The notes under the pieces: model-generated | Told to the model about the DNA's origin: nothing | What the model saw: the letters and a program-made list of their open reading frames with translations, nothing else | Database searches by the model: none | Assembly: GCA_022560025.1 (NCBI GenBank) | Contig: JAFISE010000041.1 | Coordinates: 62,001 to 126,000, forward strand | Origin: Stagonosporopsis chrysanthemi | Taxonomy: Eukaryota > Ascomycota > Dothideomycetes > Pleosporales > Didymellaceae | Direction: 5' to 3' | Length of the DNA stretch: 64,000 bases | In this document: positions 45,086 to 57,103 of the stretch, piece after piece | Layout of the letters: every line of letters starts with the position of its first letter | Position numbering within the stretch: the first letter of the stretch is position 1 | Made by a program: the position numbers and the translations under genes

Positions 45086-46661
45086 ATGTCGGTGAGGGAC
45101 CCCAGCAGGGCCCGTGGCCGCGGTCGCGGTGGTGGTCGTGGTCGTGGCCGCGGCAAAACAATGATGGTAAGCAGGCGCAATGAAGCTGTCCGTCTGCCGT
45201 TGATACTGACCTGTGCAGTGGGAATGGGAGACGTATAAGCCCTCGCCCTCGGTGTACGACAACCTCTGGCACATCCGCCAGGCCCCTGTGCCTGTCACGC
45301 CGAATGTCCCTAACGATTGCCCCCTACCTGGCGCTCGCACGCGCATTCTCGAGCGCCGCCAGACTGAGGACGGCTATGGACGTAACTTCTACTTTGTCGA
45401 GATGATATACTCGGGCGGGCAGGAACCGTCCAGCACGTGGGTGCAGAGCAGTAGCCGCAGCGACAGCAGCGAGAAGGGTGGCACTGAAATCGAGAGGGTT
45501 GACGCTAGCAGGATCTTGCACTATGTGAGCCCGCGGGAGTTGGAGCGATTCGAGAATGAGCAGTTCAGAATCGAGGCTGAGGCGCAGGCTGTGGCAGACA
45601 GAGAAGAGGAGGAAGAGCAGATTCGGAGACGGCTGCAGAAGAATGCGCGCATGGCAGGCGGCGGAAGCGGTAGAGGTGACCGAATGACGGACGGCTTCGG
45701 CGTCGACCCTGAGCTGCAGGCCGCGGGGATTGGGCGTGGTCGCGGGAGGGGTAGGGGTCGTGGCAGAGGGAAAGGCAGAGGGAGAGGCAGTTGGCGTGGG
45801 AGAGGCGGACCGCTGTCTGGCGCAGTACGGTACAACGAACTTGCACATGACCAAATCGTCGACGGCGAGCCCATCCAAGACTTCGCCCAGGGGCTGCCCA
45901 CCTCACGAGACGACATTGCTGCGACTAGCACGGAGTCGGACGACGAATTGCTGGCATCAGCCTCACCAGGTCTTATGCGCTCAGCTTTCGTCACCAGCAG
46001 CGCCCTTCCTCTTTCCCCAGTACAGCCTCGTCGGCCCGCACCCTCGCACCCGCTAAGCCGCGGCCCTCCAGAGGTCCCAGACACTTACGACACCGACAAC
46101 ACTCCTGGAGACACGAAGAGCAGTTCCATATCCAGCGCAGCCATGCAACTACAACTCGACGATGATTTCGACTTCGACGCCATCGCAGTCGAAGCCTTGT
46201 CACCGGCATACCCAAATACGCATGAAGACCTTCCCCCCGCCAAGCGCCGTCGAACAGCAAGTATGACGCCCGAACACACCCTCATGTTCCCGCCTTCCTC
46301 GCAGATGGCCGACTCAGATAGTGAAGACGACTCTATCCCCGCTGATGCGCCATCCACGGTGAAGTCCCAGAAGTACCACCATGCCAGTTCTACCATGCCC
46401 AACAGCACAAGATTAGAGGTGAATGGCTCTGTCGATGACAGTGCAGATGAGTCCGCAGACGGAGACGCAGAGGAATACGTCATCAGCGCAGTCCTGGAAC
46501 ACTACGACGACGACGACGGGCGGAAATTCTTCCTCGTCAAATGGGAAGGATATGAACACAGTCATGACTGGCTGCCGGAAGAGGATTTGCAGGGAGCGAA
46601 GGAGTTGGTGGGCGAATACGAGGAGAGGACTAGGAGACAGAAGGGGAAGGAGAGGACCTAG
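45086..46661 (+). CDS. RG-rich chromodomain protein
   Basis: Exons 45086-45166 and 45219-46661 (52-nt intron) give 507 aa. Exon 1 codes a short RG-rich start. The middle has a Glu-rich helix (residues about 145-170) and a second RG tract (GRGRGRGRGRGRGKGRG). An acidic, Ser-rich region follows, and a C-terminal chromodomain at about 442-497: EYVISAVLEHYDDDDGRKFF, LVKWEGYEHSHDWLPEEDL, then a helix ending in KGKERT. Aromatic-cage positions Tyr, Trp and a further aromatic are present. A role in reading methylated histone tails or another chromatin contact, with RGG boxes binding RNA, is the reasonable inference. The chromodomain at the very C-terminus and RG tracts elsewhere differ from HP1, which has an N-terminal chromodomain plus a chromo-shadow domain. 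Confidence 0.87.
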
Positions 46662-47410
46662 CTTGAGGCTGCCACACAATAATAACGCATACAGACACGT
46701 CGGTCCAGACATACAGTAGCGTTCCAGCATCCCCCAGCAGATTTGCGAATATAAATCCGCGAAGCCTTAAGCCGGATAACGACAAAAACGTAGTCCCTGC
46801 GACAGGTAGCTAGCAAATGCCTAAGAGCGGAAGATGAAGATGAAACTTGGAAGCGCCAGCAATTGCTCGAACATGAGGCGACTACCCCTGAATTTGACCT
46901 TACCTCTGGCGATAACTTCTGCGAAGGACGGCTGGACCAAATGTCCAATGTGTACTATATGGGTGGGCTGTGACAACGAAGAACGTGCGTGAAAGACCTG
47001 GCAAGATCACGGACTACATAGCAGCGCGGCAATGTACAATATTTGCGATTAAAAGAGGCCAATCCACTCCAGGAGTCTTCCCCTTAAAGTCAAGGATAAC
47101 ACATGCAAAGCAATGGCTTGGTAACGTTATAGCATACCGGAATGTCATGGGGAGGGTCGTTTGACACGGTAGGCAAGCAGAGTATGGAGGGGAAATAAGG
47201 TTATCATATTATCGTATCGAAATGTGGGGTATCGTAGCTATCTCCGTCCGCCATTACCAGACATCACGTCTGCCTCAAGCTCGCTACCCAGCTTTGCAAA
47301 CGCCCCACTCTCGTGATGGGTGTAAACCTGCTCGGTAGACATAGGCTTCGATCCACGCTGCCCTATACTACGCGTTGACGCGCCTGGTCTTGCGAAAGGC
47401 TGGCTCGCGC
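46662..47410. other. Convergent intergenic region
   Basis: 3' ends of the chromodomain gene and the sugar transporter gene. No coding signal. Confidence 0.5.
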
Positions 47411-49599
47411 CTAGGCATCGCGCAGCGACTCGGCGCTTCCGGCCTTCTCGATGATCGGCGGCGGCTTGATGATCTTCTTGCGCAGGACGTGGCGTTTCAC
47501 GAAGTAGGGAAGCCAGGTCTTGAGCTCGTAGTTGAGGAACTGCTTTGTGGGGACTGTAAAGACTTGGTCGATTTCTTCGAGGGTCTGGATGTGGTCAGTA
47601 CAGGTACCACTAGAATGTGGAGTAGATGGGACCAAAGCGGATGGAGGCGTGTGTGTCGGGAAGGGGAGGTGTAGGAGAAAGGGTCAGACTCACCAGTTGC
47701 TTCGTCTCCCTCACAAAACAGAATATCATAAACCACGCCACAAGATTCAGCCCGGCGTAGAACCCAAACGCACCCGTTGGCGTCATCACCGTCTGCATAC
47801 GTGGGAACGTCAGGCCCAGGATTCCAGCGAATGTGTTATTGATGCACACCGCCCACGCCATACCCTGCTCACGATGAATCGTCGGGAACACCTCTGCGCT
47901 GTACTGGAACGCCACGGGTCCTTCGCCCAGCGAGTACATGATTGTGAATAAGTATACAAACAGCACCACGGGCCCGATCTGCGAGCCCCGGCTGCCGCTG
48001 TCATTAAGCAGCGAGAGACCGGCTGCGAGCAGGAAGATGCACATCAGCGGGAATGTGATGAGGCAGAGCGTACGGCGGCCCTTAGTGTCGATTATGAAGA
48101 GCGTTGGGATCGTGAAGACGACTTGAACGGCGCCGTAGCCGAGAGAGGCGTAGAGTGCTTCAGTGGCGGTGTAGCCGACGCGTTCGAAAATTGAGGAGGA
48201 GTAGAAGGAGATGATGTTGACTGGAATGTGTCAGCGCTGGGATTGTAGACTGGGGTGTGAAAGGAAACGTACTTCCGCACATCTGCTGTGCGAGCATCAC
48301 AGTCGAGGCGCCGTAGTTGGAGCGGCGGATGCGGGGGACTGTGAAGCAGTCGCGCAGGCGCGTGAAGTATGTGCTATCTCCAGCAACGCGCAGCTCCTCG
48401 GCGTAGATGATGTTCGAGTAGTAGTAATCGCGTGCGGCAATAATGGAGTGGGCGCGCAGCTTGTCCATTGAGCGGAAACCCTTGGCGAACTGGCCGTGCT
48501 TCATGAGCCATCTGGGGGACTATGAAGTTGTTAGCCGGTGTACGAGTTCATGTGAGGCGCGGGCATACCTCAGGGCAGAAGAAGATTCCGACGCCCAGGA
48601 TGAAGGATGGGATGAAGGCAGATCCGAGCTGCAATCTCCACGCAATGTCGCCTGTGTCCTTGACGATGACGTTGGCGCAGAATCCCAAGAAGATGCCAAT
48701 GACGACCCAGAGCTGCCAGAACATGACGAGCGCACCGCGAATGCGTGCCGGTGCCATTTCAGCGCTATAGATAGGGACTGTGGCATTCTTTGCTCCAATA
48801 CCGATGCCCATAACGAAGCGCGCAGCGAAGAGTCCTTGCCATGACTTTGCAAATGCAGAGCCAATGGGTGTAGCCGTTAGACATAGAGCGGTAATGAAGA
48901 TCTCTCCGCGGCGGCCGAACCAGTGGTTGAGCGGGTCGACGATGAACGCGCCAATCAGACCAGCAGTCAGGAAGATGATAGAGTTGATGAGACCGACAAT
49001 CCATTCGTTCTTCGCGCCTTCGCTGATGCCGAATTCTTGGGGGAAGGAAAGGTTCGCGCCGTTGGCACCAGTCTAAATGTCCAGTCAGTGTTTGCTGGCT
49101 AGACATGGTGAATTGTTCGGACTCACCTGGTCCCAACCTTGAGTCGCGGCGCCAATGGCACACAGCGAGATCGAGTACCACAGCATCTTCGAGCCGTGCC
49201 ACTTGTGGTCGCGCTCGTACTTGAGCGCCTCGAGCTCATCCGCCTCAAGCTCGGTGATGTGTTCGAACCGATCCGGATCTCGTGCGACCATCGCGCCCCT
49301 CGCGAAGAGCGAGGCGTGCTCCTGCATGCCGTTCGCCTCGGCCCATTCTCGTGCATCAGAGGCAGTTTGTGCTGGGGATTTACGCTGGTAACCATTAGCA
49401 CGTGACCTCAATAACAGCTTCTCACAGCTATGCTGCGCGTGGCTACCTTTAAAGGATTCTCGACAATGTTCAGTGCGACCGACTGACGGCGGCCAGTATC
49501 TTCAGGAAACTCATTGTGCTTGGCAGTCGAGTCTTCGATCTTCTCGTTTACAGGCTGTGAAGGCGGGGTGACGCTCTCGAATTCCTTCGCGTCGGCCAT
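47411..49599 (-). CDS. Sugar-porter MFS transporter
   Basis: Six exons: 49599-49447, 49384-49127, 49072-48569, 48519-48273, 48220-47694 and 47584-47411 (introns 62, 54, 49, 52 and 109 nt), 620 aa. A long polar N-terminus with a helical acidic segment precedes 12 membrane helices. Sugar-porter marks are NHWFGRRG in the 2-3 loop, PARIRGAL in the 4-5 region, the PESPRWL motif (split by intron 3), QQMCGINIISFYSSSIF in helix 7 (split by intron 4), DTKGRR in the 8-9 loop, and PRMQTVMTPTGAFGFYAGLN with FVRETKQLTLEEID at the end. It is a plasma-membrane sugar or polyol:proton symporter; the closest named group is the fungal hexose/disaccharide transporters. Five good exon joins, each restoring a conserved motif, give high confidence. 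Confidence 0.93.
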
Positions 49600-50378
49600 G
49601 GTTGGCAGTGCTTAGCAGTAGGCTTAGCAAATGTCAAGAGCTTGACAAGAGTTCTGTGGGTACGGAGGCTCTTGGGCATCGCTGGGCTCTCGCGCGAAGG
49701 TTATATAGTTCCCCACCAAGGCATTTTAGTGGGGTATCTCACAAAGGCACCTTCGTCCGCATCTTGCAACCCATTCTCTTAACCCTGGTCTGTCGTGCTG
49801 CAGCGGCAGGCACGGCCTGCGGCTCAACGGTCATTGGAGCATTGTCGTCTGATAAACATTCGGATTACCCGATGCAGACGGATCTGTCGTGAGAAGATGA
49901 CGTAGGTCACATGCCAACCCTTGGCAACCCAGGCCGCATGCTTGTAACGTTGGTTAGAGTGGTTAGTTTCTGGGATGGTCTGGGCAAGATCGTATCCTCG
50001 TGCTTGGCTCCACCTTTTTGATGACCCCAACATCCCCAGACCGGAGCCGGGGCGCGGAGAAGACCCACAACGTCGAATCGAATTGCTTCAACGCCGCCGC
50101 TGAACGCACTGAAGGATTGACGTGAGCACTGGGTATGCGGGGTAATGTCACGCAATGCACAATGAAGATCAGGGTACAAGGTGTTTGTATTAGTGACACA
50201 AGAGGGAGCAATCCTGTGCAAAAGGGCAAGCTGCAGCGCTTGCAGAAAAGAGGGCTAACGAGTCATGCCCAACCGTGATCCACTGCCGAAGTTGCGACGA
50301 AGATGCGCCCGTGATTTTGCGATGCAACACCATGCTCCGGGGCCCCATCATACTGAAAAATTCTCACCCAGCTAGTGC
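49600..50378. other. Intergenic region
   Basis: Promoter of the sugar transporter and 3' side of the GPI-protein gene. No gene was recognised. Confidence 0.45.
49701..49707 (-). promoter_or_regulatory. TATA box of the sugar transporter gene
   Basis: The minus strand reads TATATAA here, about 102 nt upstream of the start codon at 49599. Confidence 0.45.
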
Positions 50379-51232
50379 TTACAACGCAAGCGCGGCAGCA
50401 AACACACCCGCAGCACCACCGACAACAGCCATCACGCTCTTAGAGAGAGGAGATCCGGCGGCAGCAGCGCCAGTGGAAGCAGGCGCGCCTGATCCCGAGG
50501 CTGTAGAGTTGGGGGAACCAGACTGAGAGCCAGATGCTGCGGGGGTTGTCTGGCTGGCAGAGTTGGAAGCGGGCTGGACGACGCTGACAGTCGCGATCAC
50601 TGAGGCTTCGAGAGCATCGCTTGCCTTCATAGTTTCGGACGAGACTCCCGCAAGCTCGTTGAGCTCTGCGAAGGAACCGCTCTGGGTAGCGGTGCAAGTC
50701 AAGTCAGCAGTTGTAAGATCTCCTGACCAGTTGCAGTTCAAATCAGCAGTCCAAACACCCTTGGTGGGGTCCTCCAAGTGAAGTTCAGCCGATGTAGAGC
50801 CCTGCTTGATGGTAACGGGTTCGCAAAAACCTCCGAACAAACCACCCTCGTCGTCCTGGCGACGGAGACGTGCGGCCGCCGTGGTCGCTGGCACAGAGAT
50901 GGGTGTCAAGACGAGAGTGCTTGCTACGCTGCGCGCACTCGAAGCGGGAGATGAAGCTGCCGTTTCTGACGATTCTACAACAAGTTAGCATAGGTGTTGA
51001 GCTTTCGCACTCCACAAAGCGTACGGGCGGTGAGCCAAGAGGCAGGGATGCCTCCATCAGTGCACGAGTTGACATAGGTAACTGTGCCTGCGCTAGATCC
51101 GATCGCAGTCAGAGTAGATGCGGGCATGAGCGGGTTGATGACCACCGCAGAGGATCCAGCAGCACCAGAACCAGAGGACGATTGAGCAATGACTGAGCCC
51201 GCAAAGAGGGCGACGACTGTAGTGGACCGCAT
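50379..51232 (-). CDS. GPI-anchored Ser/Thr-rich cell-surface protein
   Basis: Exons 51232-51025 and 50974-50379 (50-nt intron) give 267 aa. A signal peptide (MRSTTVVALFAGSVIA) precedes a short domain with Cys residues (NSC), a Ser/Thr-rich region with a KR-like site (RLRRQDDEGG), and a second domain with CEP, LNCNWSG and LTCTATQ. A Ser/Gly/Thr/Ala-rich stalk follows. The C-terminus is a hydrophobic tail (VMAVVGGAAGVFAAALAL) after a small-residue omega site (AAAAGSPLSK), the hallmark of GPI attachment. The product would sit at the plasma membrane or be transferred to wall glucan. The intron phase restores a continuous linker. Function is not known. Confidence 0.8.
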
Positions 51233-52825
51233 CTTAAGTGGATGAGTGAAGATGTGAGGTTCTGGATTGAACGAAAATGCGACCACTATCGTTGGTATGA
51301 AGCTGTTGGAGCGAGACTTGAGAGCTGATGATTCCGTCAGACAGCAACTCGGATCTTATACAACGATTCGACTTCTCCAAATGCTTTGCTTTGCCGCATG
51401 ATCCGAGCGCTACACGACGCCTCCCCCTGGTGGTGAGGTTGCCGGAGTCTGCGCGGGTTTTTGAAACGCCACGTCTACATAGTAAGGCGTACTCACACGA
51501 CCCAACTCCGAGAAGAATTATGCAGGATTCAGGAACCGAATAACTAATTGCGCAGCCCAGATATCACCAAAGCAGTCATTGGGACAGATCGCGCAGCACC
51601 GTGCACGCGTCAGCAGCTTGAAGCTGCTTTGCTGCGAGTGGACATGTTCGCACAACGAACCTGGCAGGATCAAACAGGTAATCTTCACATTCTCGGGAAT
51701 AACTGTGCTGGAACACTGCCTTGCGAAGGTCTTTCCAGGCTCTTACAAACGAACGGCTGTGAGAGGCTCGTTTCTATCCGATGTTGGTGCATGCAGTCCT
51801 GTTGCTGGCTGCATTGACGCTGATTGATGCTATGCGAGATTTGATCCCGCTCGCACGAGTTTAGCTGTGGTCCAAACCCATTTGGAGGCGCGCGGACCAC
51901 CATTGTGCAGCGTGCTGGAGGACGCTGGCCGCAGGGGGTATTGGGGGGCGTCGATGGGCGCCAATTGGCGGGCTCAGCTCCGCGCCGCTTTGCCTGCGCC
52001 TTCCCTGCGCCGCATCTCCTTCCTTCATCACGATGACACTGCATGTCGACCCAAAGTCGGCGACGTGATGCCTTCAATCACACACATTCCTTTGTATGTG
52101 GCACAGAAAAGGAGGCTGCATGTGTTCATCAACAGGCCATGCTGTTATTGCTGGTCGCCTTACGGATCCACAGTGTCTGCGCCGTGTCACATTGAACTCC
52201 GAAGGTGCACCGCTGCGCTATTCTAGGATGCTTGCCGCAGCTCAGTCAGCGGCTACGGATGGAAGCCCACCCACTGCCCAAGCGAACTCAGCGATCTTCG
52301 GACTTCGAGCTCGACTTCGAGTTTTGGCGAACATACAGCAACTCGTCCAAGACTTTCTTGGGTTTAACGTTACCGGATCAGTCTATGAACAAGATGCCTT
52401 CGAGATCTAAGAGGTCGCAGTCAGGATATGGAGACTGCGACGTAGCAGTCTCTCGTGCATGGAGCTGCAAACATCTAGTGTTCAATCAGTCCCTTTCCCT
52501 GACCACCATGTGGACTTCGCGCACTACGGACCTCGAATCATCATCCTACTCTTGGCAATACGGATGACTGCTGGCGGAGATTCCACAAGTTTTGCGGTCT
52601 CAAGGTCTCTCACCAGGCCGTTCATGATGTATACAAAGTAGTATCTCAGTACCGCTGGAATAGTATCCTGGCTTCTCACACACTCGCTCTTTTCTTGTTT
52701 TCTGCGATCTTTTTACAGTACTAGTCTTGTCGCAGTCATTTCTGATCCACTCCCCACACCATCCTATTGGTCCTACACTCATTCGAAACGAGGTGTATCA
52801 CAAGGTGTGAGCTAGGTTCGACACT
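51233..52825. other. Long intergenic region
   Basis: Several short frames, no motif, no splice-consistent gene. Both flanking genes are transcribed away from it. The last 100 nt are CT-rich leader of the gene at 52826. Confidence 0.5.
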
Positions 52826-54802
52826 ATGTTTTTCAATTCGCGCAGTCTTCTGAAGCTGGCTTTCATGACTGCCCTCGGTCTGGAGGCGAGTGCCCTAGAC
52901 TTACAGCCCTGGGGTACGGATCACCACCCAGGTGCTGGCACGGGTCAGGCTGTAAAGCGAGCATTGCCTCCGCTAGAGCTGAGTCCCATCAGTTCGGGGG
53001 ACCTTCATGCCAGTACGGTTACCAGACGAGCTCTACCAGCGGTTGAGCTCAAAGCGATCAGCGATCCTGGTGTCTTATTGAGAGGCCGCTCCGAGAAGCG
53101 GGACATGCCTGGAAATGGCTGTTTCGACCCTGCTAAATACTCTACCTTCTTCTGGGGTGGTTATGGTGCGCATTTCCATCTTCACCTTTCGTGAACTTAC
53201 TGACTTCTTTAGCCGGCGACAACGTCTTCGTTGCAAATTTCACAATGGCCGCTCAGAATGACGACGAGTACATTCTTGCTGTTGAGAACTTTGCAAAGCG
53301 CATGAAGTCCATCAACTGTGGCGCCCCTGGTGAACCTATCATTTTGGAATTCAGTGATGTCGAGTCGATGAACTATGCCAAATCGGCCTGGAAATGGATC
53401 GACACCGCGGACATCAACCATTTCACTCTTGTTACTGAGCCGAACATGTGCTTCCAAGGAGATGACCGGTCTCCGTATCTCGTCAGTGCGATCAAGTTCG
53501 ACGACATCAAATTGACAGCGGAGATCACTGCAGTTGAGAAGGAGTGGGACGATGTAGCGAAGTCATACCACTTGAACTTGAGCCACGAGTACGTCGATCC
53601 AGCTACAGCAAATGTCACTCACCCTCATCTGGCTCGACGTGAAGACGATGGCACCAAGATGGATATATCACACACATTCAACGGCAACCTATTTGAGTAC
53701 GCTAAGGACTCGAAGGAGACAGCTGGGATGGCACTCAGTGCCGACCTCGAGCTGACAACTGAAGGCAGCATAATCGCGGACTTTGATGTCAAGAAGAACT
53801 TTGTCAAATTTCCAACGGACATCAAGCTCACAATACATCCGCAAGGCGTCGCCGGAACGATGAAGGTGAATCTCAATGCCGATGGAAAGTTGGGTAAGGA
53901 ACTGCAGTACGACATGAACCCCGAGATCGAGATCCCAGTTCAAGCTCTCAAGATTGCGAAGCTTATAGAAATCGGCCCCTTCATCACCATGGGCGTCCAC
54001 TTCGGATCATCTGCCCTCGAGGGTACAAGCGAGATGAGTGTTGGTGCTAAGGCTAAGATCAAGGATGAGGCTAAGGTCGATGTCACGATGTCGAACCCTA
54101 AAGAGAACAGTATCAGCGGGTGGCAGCCAGATGTCGAAAAGATTGACCCTGCTTTCAGTGCTGAGATTGGTGGCAATATCCGCGCCTGGAGTGAACTTGG
54201 CGTGCAAATCAAGGCTGAGATTTTCGGGAGTAAGTGTTCTCGAATCACCCAAACACTGCACATACTGAAAACAACCAGAATGGGGCTATCAAGCCGCTGT
54301 CGACGCTCAGTTGCCCTTCTTCGAGGCGAAGATGTCTGGTGTGGTCGACTCTGTTGGTGTCTGCGACAGCAAGAAGACTGTTGGTGTAAAGCTCGGTACC
54401 GACGTCGGCATCAATGTCAATCTCAACGCAGGAAAGGTCAACGAAGCCCCTGACTTTGAGAAAGACCTTTACGAGACAGCGTGGCCACTATACTCCACCT
54501 GTGTGCCTATCGGTCCCGACAACGCTAAGCCAACCGAAACCCCTGAGCCTGAACCTACTGCAGAGCCTGAGCCAGAGTCAACGGAGGAACCAGCCGAACC
54601 TGAGATGACTGAGGAGCCATCAATCGAAACTCCGACGACTGAAGAAGGTCCTGTTGAGACGGGCACAGGCAACCTTATGATCACCGGTGCACCCAGCTTA
54701 GTAAGTGGTACTGGTACTGCTTCGGCAGGATGGCCTATGGTCACTGGCAACACGACGTTCTTGAGGATGGCGCAGCGTAGGCCCACCGCGTTGTACTTGT
54801 AA
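52826..54802 (+). CDS. Large secreted protein with dibasic-flanked N-terminal repeats
   Basis: Exons 52826-53165, 53213-54229 and 54279-54802 (introns 47 and 49 nt) give 626 aa. A signal peptide (about residues 1-23) is followed by two similar segments bounded by dibasic sites KR, RR and KR: ALPPLELSPISS.. and ALPAVELKAISD... The main body (residues about 95-530) has two globular parts, the first with an FVANFTMAAQNDDEY and NFAKRM core resembling a fungal DUF, the second beta-rich with alternating hydrophobic residues. A Glu/Pro/Thr-rich stalk (PEPEPTAEPEPESTEEPAEP) precedes a short C-terminal part without a clear GPI signal. This arrangement recalls fungal secreted proteins annotated with DUF7029 and DUF7223 domains (from memory, unchecked). 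Kex2 cleavage at the dibasic sites is an inference. Confidence 0.8.
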
Positions 54803-55233
54803 GTTTGTCTTTGAACTCCCTTTCATGTCGGCGTCGGCATGAGATATAATTTGGCGTCTGGGCGTGTAATGTATCATGATTGGGAATAGAATGGGTCGGC
54901 ACGCGCACTTCAAAGTCGGTGTTCAATGGAGTTTCACGGCGTTTTCGGCATCTTGTTAATACCGTGGTTTTTGGTCTACGAAGGCGCCGAATGAGTGGTG
55001 GTGGGTGGGAGCTAAGCACGCCATACTAGCCTAATATGAGCTACATGCCTCTTACAACAGCTCCCAGCTCCACAATAGCTCTCACGTCAACTTCTACCCC
55101 ACTGACGTTCGTCTGCAGCACTCCCTCGTCAATAAGGCAGCGAGCTATAAGACGATCAATGATCGCATCTGACAACTGCTCAGCACTTTACATGCACTCA
55201 AAGTGACATCACCTGTCCACATAATCTGAGAAA
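54803..55233. other. Intergenic region
   Basis: No exon seen. Promoter of the dioxygenase gene. Confidence 0.5.
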
Positions 55234-56503
55234 ATGGCTATTGCAGAAGTCGCAACGCAGCCTGATATCGGCTATACACCGGACTACGACAAGTACCTCG
55301 CACGCGTGCAGAGGCGTCTAAAGAGCGATGACCTGGACAAAAAACTGCCACCAGGCTTTCCCTCTGAGCTCAAGTCGGATCTTGTTTGGGACAACACCGA
55401 CATAGAAGATCGCTTCAATTGGAAGTACGAACTCAACTCAGCTGACCTCGATGAGATCGAGAAAGCGCTCCAACATTTCAAGAGCCTGGAGGAGTCTCTG
55501 GGATACGTCAACCAAGAAACTTTTCCATTGCCAAATCTACACAGTCAGCTGCGGCAGATCTCTCACGAGATTCACCACACCTTTGGTTTCAAGGTCGTAC
55601 GTGGATTGCCCGTGTCTTCTCATACAAGAGAAGAGATAATCATCATCTATGCTGGTATCGCGTCCCACATCGCTCCTGTTCGCGGTCGTCAAGACAGCCA
55701 GTACGATGGAAAGCCTGCGGATGTTGTGCTTAATCATATCAAGGATCTGAGCAAGATCTATGATGCGAATAAGATTGGGGCACCGGCCTACACTACGGAT
55801 AAGCAAGTCTTTCACACTGATAGTGGCGATGTGATTGCCTTGCTGTCTCTCGAAGAAGCAGCCTCGGGTGGCGAGAGCAAGCTGAGCAGCAGCTGGCGCG
55901 TCTACAACGAACTAGCTCGCACTCGACCGGACTTGATCAGGACGCTGGCCGAGCCCTGGCCTGCAGAGAAGTAAGCTTTCGACTTCACCTTTTGCGATCG
56001 TGCAGACCTAATACAATCCCAGCTTCGGCGACACAGCGAAGCCATACGTCTCGCGCCCGCTCCTACATCACCAACCCTCAAATTCAACTTCTCCCGAGCG
56101 CCTCATCATCCAGTACGCGCGCCGCACGTTCACGGGCTTCCAAGGCCTCCCTCGCTCCACAAAAATTCCACCCATCACCGAAGCGCAAGCCGAAGCCCTC
56201 GACACACTGCACTTCCTCGCCGAGAAATACGCCGTCTCGCTGAACTTCAAGAAAGGCGACGTGCAATTCGCGAACAATTTGAGCATCTTCCATGCGCGCG
56301 ATGGATTCACGAATACCGAGGACAAGCAGAGGCATTTGATCAGGCTGTGGCTCCGGGATCCGGAGAATGCGTGGGAGACCCCGGAGGCGCTGAGGGAGAG
56401 GTGGGATAAGGTGTACGGTAAGGTTGAGGAGGAGAAGCAGGTCTTTCCGCTTGAGCCGTATATTAGAAGTGCGAGTCTGGGGGCTGGTGGTGAGAGCAAG
56501 TGA
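55234..56503 (+). CDS. TauD/TfdA-type Fe(II)/2-oxoglutarate dioxygenase
   Basis: Exons 55234-55970 and 56023-56503 (52-nt intron) give 405 aa. The iron-binding facial triad is visible: His194 and Asp196 in FHTDSGD, and distal His336 in SIFHARDGF, with RHLIRLWLRD giving the 2-oxoglutarate-binding Arg. GFKVVRGLPV and the SASGGES-like turn are also typical of the family. Fungal relatives oxidise small acids, amines or taurine-like compounds in the cytosol. The length of about 400 aa is normal for the fungal group with an N-terminal extension. The intron was placed so that AAC (Asn) is formed across the junction and the double-stranded beta-helix continues without a break. Confidence 0.92.
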
Positions 56504-57103
56504 TCTTCTTCCGCAGCGTCTATAAATATTGGTTCAAATGAGGCTCTGGTAATCGCGAGTCTTTCTGATTATTCAGTGTGTTGGTGCTGTGTTCAAAATT
56601 GAGCCAATTATGTCATTGACTCGTTGTATGCTTCATCTATTAGGAATAACGGTCACCGTAATAAATTGCGACGAATGGCGCGAGTTGTCCCATAAAATCT
56701 GATAAACAATTTTGCGACGCGCCATCTCTGAGGGCGTGCAAGAGGGGAGGCTGGGAAGTCAGCCGCATGTTAGTGCTGGTGCGGGGCACCTTCCGCTCTC
56801 AGTTCGGGGTCAGATCTGCCGCAACCAATACCACTTTTGCAACTTCAAAGACAGTTCTCCGCATCCGCTAGGCTATTGACATTTATCGCGAACGAATTAT
56901 GGAGGATAAGCGCTACGCACTGATACCAGTCGTGTCTTGGGTGATGGTCAGACTGAATTCAGAGTGAGACACGGAACCGGGAAATGTCTCCGATCCTCAG
57001 CCTCAGCCTCGCATATATTTAGCCCCATGCGCGCCTGAGGGCGCGTAAGAGCTGAGCGGTCCCGTCCCGTCGCGACCCAGATCTTCCATCTCAGCGCTCT
57101 GTC
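56504..57103. other. Intergenic region
   Basis: No gene seen. A TATATTTA element at about 57,013-57,020 could serve the CorA-like gene. Confidence 0.45.
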
